DNA from: Anadara kagoshimensis
Lineage: Eukaryota > Mollusca > Bivalvia > Arcoida > Arcidae
Length of the DNA: 64,000 nucleotides
Assembly: GCA_021292105.1 (NCBI GenBank)
Contig: CM037861.1
Coordinates: forward strand, 52,044,920-52,108,919
Reading direction: 5' to 3'
In this document: positions 58,501 through 64,000 of the stretch, piece after piece
How positions within the stretch are numbered: position 1 is the first letter of the stretch
Layout: the number at the start of each line of letters is the position of its first letter
Notes under the pieces: generated by a model
What the model saw: only the letters and a program-made list of their open reading frames with translations
Told to the model about the DNA's origin: nothing
The model's database searches: none
Position numbers and translations under genes: made by a program

Positions 58501-59701
58501 GGTAGAAGGAAACCAGAAGAAATAGATCCAAAATTAATGTGTCCACTATTTGATATATTGTTTCCTTACTTACCAGAAAAGGTCAGAAAACCGTTTAGAT
58601 TTGGAGTAAAATTCGAGAAGGCAAGTTAATTAATAAATGAACGATTTGCTATATATTTTATATTCATCTTGATCAGCAAGTAATTTAAGTACAAGTAATT
58701 GTGAGAACCCTGACAATGCCACTATTTTTAAAACCAGTGGTTTGCAATAATAAAGTTCAAGTGAAATGCCGTCCTGTTTACATTTAGTAGTCAACAATGA
58801 TTTGTTTTAATACCCTGGTCATGTCACTTGTATACAACCAATAGTCCATATTGATGTGTTCTAGCTGTGTTGTTCGTTGCTTCCTGCTACTTATTCTTTG
58901 CTTCTATATTTAAATAAATAATTAAATGTATTGCCGGTGTCAGGTATCGAATCTTGATGCAATTACATGTATGTTTAAATGTGGTTCTCCGATGACTTAT
59001 GAAATATTATCAGTTAAAAAGAAATAGGAATTCCTTTCTCCATTCCATGAATTTAGAGGAAAATTATCTTGGTAGTTTTCTTGGTAAAGCACTCATCTAT
59101 TATGCGGAGATCACTGGTTCTGTCACTAGTCCCCACCGACGTATTTTCTCCAGTTAGAAATCAAACTTTTGAATACGGATTTGTTTTATATACATAATGA
59201 TTAAAAACATTTATGACGATACCACATATGAATTGGTCTAAATTGCATAAACCCATTTTAAACAGAGGAACTCGCCTGCCATCACTTCCTTGGTATTTTA
59301 CTTAAATTGTCAGCTTCAAAAGTTTTTATTTTCCATTTGAATTCTGGTTTGGACATGAACTTTGTTTTGATTGGTATTTCACATCAAACATTGTTTTTTT
59401 TCAGCTAAAGGATGAACCACCTAAAAGTGTATCCACAGTAACCTTATCCAAACTCGATCAGGAGATTAAAGTTGGAGATGAAAGTAAAAATAATGGGCTT
59501 CCTGACGTTGACACTTCAGCAATATTCATAGACGAAGTAGTATCTAATGGATCAACTCCAGTGAATAGTAACGGCGTATTGCATTCTAATAACATAAACT
59601 CTAATAAATATGATAGCACAAATAATGGAACAAATAACCATAGTTATATTATAGGTGAGAATGATATAGAAATGAACAGTCATATACAAACAAAATTATA
59701 A
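43477..59701 (+). CDS. SLC5A8-like: SLC5A-family sodium-coupled solute transporter (SMCT/SMVT-like)
   Basis: Fifteen coding exons: 43477-43848, 46974-47039, 47692-47743, 48490-48557, 49526-49680, 51543-51683, 52128-52257, 53288-53376, 54281-54396, 55001-55068, 55737-55823, 56396-56625, 57554-57654, 58502-58620 and 59405-59701. They join in phase to 696 codons (SMCT1 about 610, SMVT about 635). The family are plasma-membrane Na+ symporters for monocarboxylates, iodide or vitamins; substrate here is not decidable. Diagnostic strings: [93 protein letters not shown] and [13 protein letters not shown] Ser/Thr-rich loop with N-glycosylation sites lies in exon 12. The long cytoplasmic tail ends TKL, a class I PDZ-ligand form. 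Oddities: intron 14 has a GC donor (AAG followed by gcaagt), and two decayed copies of the start of exon 7 lie just upstream of it. Confidence 0.95.
43862..44045. mobile_element. MITE-like element, CAGTTGAACCTG ends
   Basis: It begins immediately after exon 1 of the SLC5A gene with acagttgaacctg and ends caagtttggctgtg, an approximate inverted repeat. Its interior (cctctata, ataaaggtca) matches blocks at 25180-25355 and 31309-31490. Pogo-type MITE by resemblance of ends. Confidence 0.55.
44068..44135 (-). ncRNA. Hammerhead-bearing repeat, strongly decayed copy
   Basis: On the plus strand cctagactgtcgtttcggaa followed later by ctcggaccaaaattgt keeps the order of the family, but the CTGATGA core and stem I are lost. 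A relic in SLC5A intron 1. Confidence 0.5.
44753..45162. mobile_element. Non-autonomous DNA transposon, hAT-like ends, 5-bp duplication
   Basis: Ends CAGGGGCGTAGC and GCTACGCCCCTG enclose 410 bp in SLC5A intron 1, with actat on both flanks (44748-44752, 45163-45167). No transposase is encoded. Confidence 0.82.
46265..46450 (-). repeat. Copy of dispersed repeat family D (minus orientation)
   Basis: Family blocks in order: cccacgtccgaatcacaa, gaaagtaaaaactttgaaac, ggtgcttcggaagtgtaa, ctacaaccgcca and cgtgtgaaatcaaatttt. Confidence 0.75.
47390..47560 (-). repeat. Copy of dispersed repeat family D (minus orientation)
   Basis: Family blocks in order: accaatccagattcaaaatc, ccaaagcaaagtaaaa, aacacgtgaa, ggtgctctggcagggtaa and gtgtgtaatcaaaattgaa. 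Confidence 0.7.
47950..48489. repeat. Pyrimidine-rich degenerate minisatellite ending at the exon 4 acceptor
   Basis: About a dozen diverged copies of a unit of about 38-40 bp, with ctactttcgtgacaaa-like and catttcattttt-like parts, fill the end of SLC5A intron 3. The array runs up to the ttttttcag acceptor at 48489, so it supplies a very long T-rich tract. Confidence 0.65.
48640..48800 (-). repeat. Copy of dispersed repeat family D (minus orientation)
   Basis: Family blocks in order: ataccagtccatattgaaat, cacaatac, gatggggcaagcatctcc and ctacacccgccac, then aaaattcaaatt. Confidence 0.7.
50202..51480. mobile_element. Non-autonomous element with TTAA target duplication (piggyBac-like)
   Basis: Perfect 13-bp terminal inverted repeats, GGTAGTTCCATAC and GTATGGAACTACC, bound 1279 bp in SLC5A intron 5. 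TTAA lies directly outside both ends (50198-50201, 51481-51484). No transposase frame is visible. TTAA duplications are typical of piggyBac and a few other superfamilies, so the class is inferred. Confidence 0.85.
51971..52127 (+). pseudogene. Two decayed tandem copies of the start of SLC5A exon 7
   Basis: Copy 1 (cag at 51971-51973, then tgcaatgttgttacacttcc) and copy 2 (near 52050, cattgtggttaatctgcc) precede the real exon 7 (acceptor ending at 52127, then tgcaatgtggttaaacttcc) at a spacing of about 77-78 bp. Each copy carries the matching atactttatg and ataatat text of the intron-exon unit. Copy 1 retains an intact acceptor but no donor. Confidence 0.8.
52397..52442 (-). ncRNA. Hammerhead ribozyme motif, one core defect
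   Basis: On the minus strand CTGATGA, stem II (GGAAT-TGC-ATTCC, perfect), the cleavage C and TAGTGCT are present. The GAA triplet has become AAA, and the stem III start has A to T. Stem I has one change (AGAACTA). In SLC5A intron 7, antisense to the gene. Probably inactive or weak. Confidence 0.65.
54000..54110 (+). repeat. Copy of dispersed repeat family D (plus orientation)
   Basis: Contains ttttgattacacacgtg, tgtgtagctag, aggtacttacg and ggtgcacccggcctcacttt. Confidence 0.7.
55511..55553. repeat. (GT)n microsatellite
   Basis: About 21 GT units in SLC5A intron 10. Confidence 0.97.
57930..58030 (+). repeat. Copy of dispersed repeat family D (plus orientation)
   Basis: Contains gtggcgcgtgtagctagc, gaggtgctttt and ggagcacccggtttcatg. 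Confidence 0.65.
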
Positions 59702-59784
59702 TAAAATCAAATATATTTTATATGGGTAGTAGATATTTTTAACTCTGGATACTGTGGATGGGACAACATTTTGTTTCATTTTTA

Positions 59785-59960
59785 AGTTTTTATTACACAC
59801 ATAGCGGGTGTAGCTAACCCTTCCGGAGCATCCGGCCTCACTTACTCCGTGGAAGTGCAACCTAATTTGCCGCAGTTTTCAACGTTTTTACATTGTTGGG
59901 ATTTTTAAATGGTCATGAATTGGTATGCTTGTTGTTTTTATATGATTAACGACTTATGTA
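59785..59960 (+). repeat. Copy of dispersed repeat family D after the SLC5A stop
   Basis: Contains attacacacatagcgggtg, tagctaacccttccggagc and ccggcctcacttactccgtg, then gccgcagttttcaa and catgaattggtatg. It may lie in the SLC5A 3'UTR. Confidence 0.7.
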
Positions 59961-60169
59961 CATGTATATTATTTCCAGTTGAAATGGACTATCAAATGCA
60001 AAATGTTTTAATGCCGCTGCAAGTAGACTTTTGTACAGGTTCAACTCAAACGTTTGGAGCCTCCTTAAAAAAACACATTTTGTTTCTATTTATGTTTTGG
60101 AATGTTGATCTGGTTTTTAATATTTACTGACAGGTGACAAACACATAATATAGATGAAGTTCTGGTGTA

Positions 60170-60175
60170 AATAAA
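60170..60175 (+). terminator. Candidate SLC5A poly(A) signal
   Basis: AATAAA in gtgtaaataaatgtaaag, 469 bp after the stop. Another AATAAA overlaps the stop codon itself (59700-59705), so the true site is uncertain. Confidence 0.3.
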
Positions 60176-60179
60176 TGTA

Positions 60180-63080
60180 AAGGAAAGAATTATTCCCCTT
60201 TATACAATTAGTCGGAATAAGAGTTGTCCTTCTGCATTTAAAAAAACAAACATAATACTAAAGAGAACGAGGGGAATGCTTTGAATATCAATAATTTTCT
60301 TCATGTAAAATGAACTAAAAGTAAAATAAGTCTTTAAAAATCGTTAAAATATAAATTTGTTATTTTTAATTGTTCAAGATATTTTATCTAGGAATGGTAT
60401 TTATCTTTTATTCTCGAAAATGATATTATTTGCTAATACAAAATATATTCTTAAATATATTACTGAAATAAATAATAATTGGCACATCACTGGTAATTGG
60501 CAACAATATCTAAAGTTATATTTTTTAAAAAGTATACTACAAGTTGTCTTACTGTACAAACTCGCATTAAGAAAGAAATATTCTATTTCTTAGCGTTAAT
60601 TTTGTATTCATTACAAAGTATATGCGTAAAATTAGAGGTTTGAAAAATGCATTACATGCAAAAAGCTATTTTAGTGCCTGAATTGTATAAAGCAAAAACA
60701 AACATACTAACCCATGTCCGAATCACAATTTAGAAGCGAAGTAAAAACTTTGTAACTAAAGGGTATTGTTATGTCTGTAGATACTGTTGTGTGCCTATTC
60801 TAACTGTATTGGTTTATCATAATTTAGTAAATATAAAGGCATAATATACAAAACATGTCATTTTTATAGTTTACAAACTGGTGTCTAGTTATAATAATTA
60901 TTTAAAGGGTTCACACTTTAGAATTGGAATTGTACACAGTAGTGACATTGAAATCTAAAACAGGTTTATATACATAAACACTACACTACTCAGACACTTG
61001 TCTACAAGTATGATGATAATCCATTTAAAATGTAACATAAAATCCCAAATTTGATTTTTCTTGAAACGAATAATATTCTTAAAGATGGACACAACATTGT
61101 TCAATATTCAACTGACAGAAAGAAATAATTGATAAACCTTATCAAACGTTCATGATCGAACAGATAACATGTTGCTCATATGAAAGAGACCCATGGAATT
61201 GAAAGTCACAAATAAAACAAAATGCATATCTAGACAATGGCATATCTGTGATAATGTCATGGTAATTACTGTAGTATGTTCTAGTCTATTCTAACATAGA
61301 TTGTTGTAACAAATAAAGGGTGATTATGCGTGATTTTCTATTACACGTTGTAATCATGTGTCAAAAACTCAGATCGTGAACGACCATTTCTTGCATGTTT
61401 CTATACATAACTATTTTTGAACATATAAGTAATAGTTACCGACTAAAATTAGAAAACCATAAGCATGTGCAGTATGGAACACACACAATAAAGCAAAAAA
61501 TGATCCATATGACATGACCAGGCTTTCCAGTTCATGAACTTCGAAGAATAAATAAACAGTCCTAAACGATGGCATATCAATAGATCCCTATTTGTTGTAC
61601 ACCTTCCAGATTGACACCTCGTCGGATGCTGTAATATTTCCAACAGTTCCTTTCATTTCCCGACAATTCAGCTCAACTATATCCATTGTGTCCTTTTGGC
61701 AACATAGGTATTCTTATATACCATTTTAGCGACGACAGTAATGGGATGAAATCCAAGACACTCTACCTGGCTTACCCATTGGCCACACAATGTTACCAAT
61801 GCACAACCAATATGTCGATATTGTCTTACTCTATGTTTTTTATATAAATCACTAAGCAATATGTTAAATGCAAAATAAAGCAGTTTGTCAATTGTTAAAA
61901 AAATAAAAATTGGTAAATACTTTGCATTGCATAAGGAACAAGGAACAATAAAAGACCAGAAACTAAATAATAAATAAAAATACATAATATATTTATATAT
62001 ATATAAATAAATTAACTCGTCAATACTCAATAGGCTAGTGGTGTATTGCCACGCATGTAAGTGGAACCAACATTACTATTGCAATTTCTTGGAAGTTGCG
62101 ATATCCTCTGGTGCACGGTGTACATGGGTCGCGTTCGTCTTTGATAGTTAAACCTTAAAATCTATAATTATTAAAATCGTTAACCTATTAGCACTCTATA
62201 TGGCTTTACTTAATCCATCAGGGTAGCTGACATTACGTGCAGCTAAGACATTAAAAATGTATGATTTGTCTTAAGTATGGTACAAGGTAGCTGTTGCAAT
62301 TGACAATAATCCTCGAGTATGAATAAAATGCTTGTGAACAATGATGTTGGTTGATATTAGTTTGCAAGATTGACGATGGTAGTGTCTGAACTTTACTTCA
62401 GTGCCAGTGTCTTTTATAACTATAATTATGACAATTTAATACATTGTTGTCGATGTCATAATGCGAAATGTAGAAACCTTTTTTGTCCTATAAACAAACA
62501 TATCGAATTCATACACATTTTAGATGGCCCTGTCTTATAGATGGTTTGGGAAAAAAGGCGAGGCGTTGGTTTACCGCCAGCCAGCATGATTCTTTTTCAC
62601 ATTCTAACACAACTTTCATTGTTGTTTCTTTACGTCGTATCTTTTAAAAGCATACAATGGTATGCTTCGCTTGTAAGACGCGGCTTACATTGTATCATAT
62701 TTTATACCTCCATATCAGCGTGTGTACTTTTCTAACTCAATCCCGTATAACACAGTGATAGGAAAATCCAGGTGATTGAAATACCTGTAAAAATGCATAA
62801 ATACAGAATAGAAGACTAATACATTTGTAATTTTGTCAAGTAAACAAAATATTTTTAATAATTAAGAAAGTCAGTTCTAAAATGTTTGGTGAATCAGACC
62901 CATATCTAGTAACATTTACCCTATAGCTTACAATTTTCGGTTTTATTTTTATTATTCGTCTACTATGTCACTTTAAAAGTAATACATCAATGCACTTTCC
63001 ATAGAAAGCAACCAGACGGTAACAGGAGGTGCTTACCCTATCCTGGAAATATAGGACCTTCAATTTTTCAATGTTCCTTT
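60180..63080. other. No gene recognised
   Basis: AT-rich sequence with one partial family D copy (60695-60760). Open frames at 61449-62030 (minus) lack recognisable domains. Nothing coding is supported. Confidence 0.45.
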
Positions 63081-63084
63081 TATT

Positions 63085-63245
63085 CTCAATTTTAATTACA
63101 CATATGGCGGTTGCAACTAACTAACCCATCCGGAGAACCCGGTCTCACTTCCCTAGTGGTTCACTTGTCTAACCTAATTTGCCAGTTTTCAAGGTTTTTG
63201 CTTTGATCTGGAATTGTGATTTGAACATGAAATGGTATGTTTATC
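63085..63245 (+). repeat. Copy of dispersed repeat family D (plus orientation)
   Basis: Contains attacacatatggcggttg, catccggagaacccggtctc, cacttccctagtgg, tttgccagttttcaagg and gattgtgattt-like text in family order. Confidence 0.75.
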
Positions 63246-63249
63246 TTTG

Positions 63250-64000
63250 ATTAGCAAATTGAGCGTTGAATAAATGTAAGCACAATTTTTAACAAACCCG
63301 TAGAATAAACTGCAAGCAAGACAGAAAAGAACACACTTCTAGCGTACTGAACAAAAACATGTTCAACAAATTTTAACAAAATGGGTTTCTTGTAAAGATG
63401 CTTTAAGAGGTTCTCTGCGGTCTCCATCATAAATGGATGTACCCACAAATATGCGTTGAGTATTAGCAATTTCATAAAAATGTTAATTAAGGTTACACAC
63501 TTTGTAAAATTTTAAATATTGTCTGATAATATATATATATCTGTTATATATATAACATATATAATTAAGATCATCAACTCCATGTAATTATTATTGGCTT
63601 GTGTTGCCATTAACAAAAACATCAAGCATTACCTTTCCAGTATTCTAATCTTGCAGAAGAATTCGTCCATTCTGAGCACATCTTTTGAAATTTTTCTGTT
63701 CCTAAACATTAAACATATGTATAAAAGAACATGAACTCACAATTGGTATTGTTCTGATAATATTAATAGATTCTGTTAATAGATTCGGACCATAAGTTTT
63801 CATATAGCAGTGAAAGATATTAAAATGAATTTATCGTGTAACAAATCGGTAAAGAAGGCATTGCAGTTGGAAACATGTTTTGTGTTTTTATACTACAGGT
63901 AAAACGTATTATAAATAGACACTGACCTGTCTTTTTAACTTTAATTTGAATATTTATTTTGGGCCAAGAAATCCATGAATATGGGACATGGTATATGTTA
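63250..64000. other. No gene recognised; short TA repeat
   Basis: A TA-rich stretch with a small palindrome lies at about 63525-63565. The open frame at 63251-63475 (minus) has no recognisable domain. Confidence 0.4.

Noticed and set aside
61590-61686. Short minus-strand start with about 29 codons near 61686
   Set aside because: The peptide looks protein-like, but it is too short and has no supporting second exon or known family.

Overview
The window is animal nuclear DNA: AT-rich, with large introns, GT-AG splice sites and dense interspersed repeats. The repeat types (SINEs with a CCAACCAACC tail, GGACGGACAGAC-type repeats, hammerhead-bearing repeats) and the divergence of the proteins suggest a bivalve mollusc, most likely a mussel-like species. 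The taxon is an inference. I reconstructed four protein-coding genes exon by exon with consistent reading phase.

Layout. 1-4.6 kb: tandem repeats, a two-unit hammerhead-ribozyme repeat, and a candidate minus-strand exon of unknown gene. 4674-7520 (minus): MPST, 3-mercaptopyruvate sulfurtransferase, 3 coding exons. 9235-19534 (plus): SIRT7, 10 coding exons, with a long disordered C-terminal extension carrying a PLDLS motif. MPST and SIRT7 are head to head, 1.7 kb apart, with a SINE between them. 19.5-35 kb: gene-free, with MITEs, minisatellites, a 1.5 kb segmental duplication and a dead LINE inserted in one duplicate. 35046-38158 (plus): TMEM26-like membrane protein, whose exon 2 and its splice acceptor are amplified into a 7-copy array. 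43477-59701 (plus): SLC5A-family Na+-coupled transporter (SMCT/SMVT-like), 15 coding exons, with repeat-filled introns. 59.7-64 kb: no gene seen.

The most interesting signal is a dispersed repeat family with at least six copies. On one strand it carries a complete type I hammerhead ribozyme: CTGATGA core, stem II, GAA, a 4-bp palindromic stem III, a C or T cleavage nucleotide and a bipartite stem I. The 42.7 kb copy keeps every core nucleotide. At 1.7-2.1 kb two copies lie head to tail 326 bp apart, the arrangement of a retrozyme. A second theme is tandem duplication of the 3' splice site plus the start of the exon, seen in TMEM26 exon 2 and in SLC5A exon 7.

The four genes have no obvious joint pathway. 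MPST handles sulfur and H2S metabolism, SIRT7 is a nuclear NAD+-dependent deacylase, TMEM26 is of unknown function, and the SLC5A protein is a plasma-membrane solute symporter. No similarity search was possible: family calls rest on recognised motifs, and repeat families on alignments made by eye inside this window.
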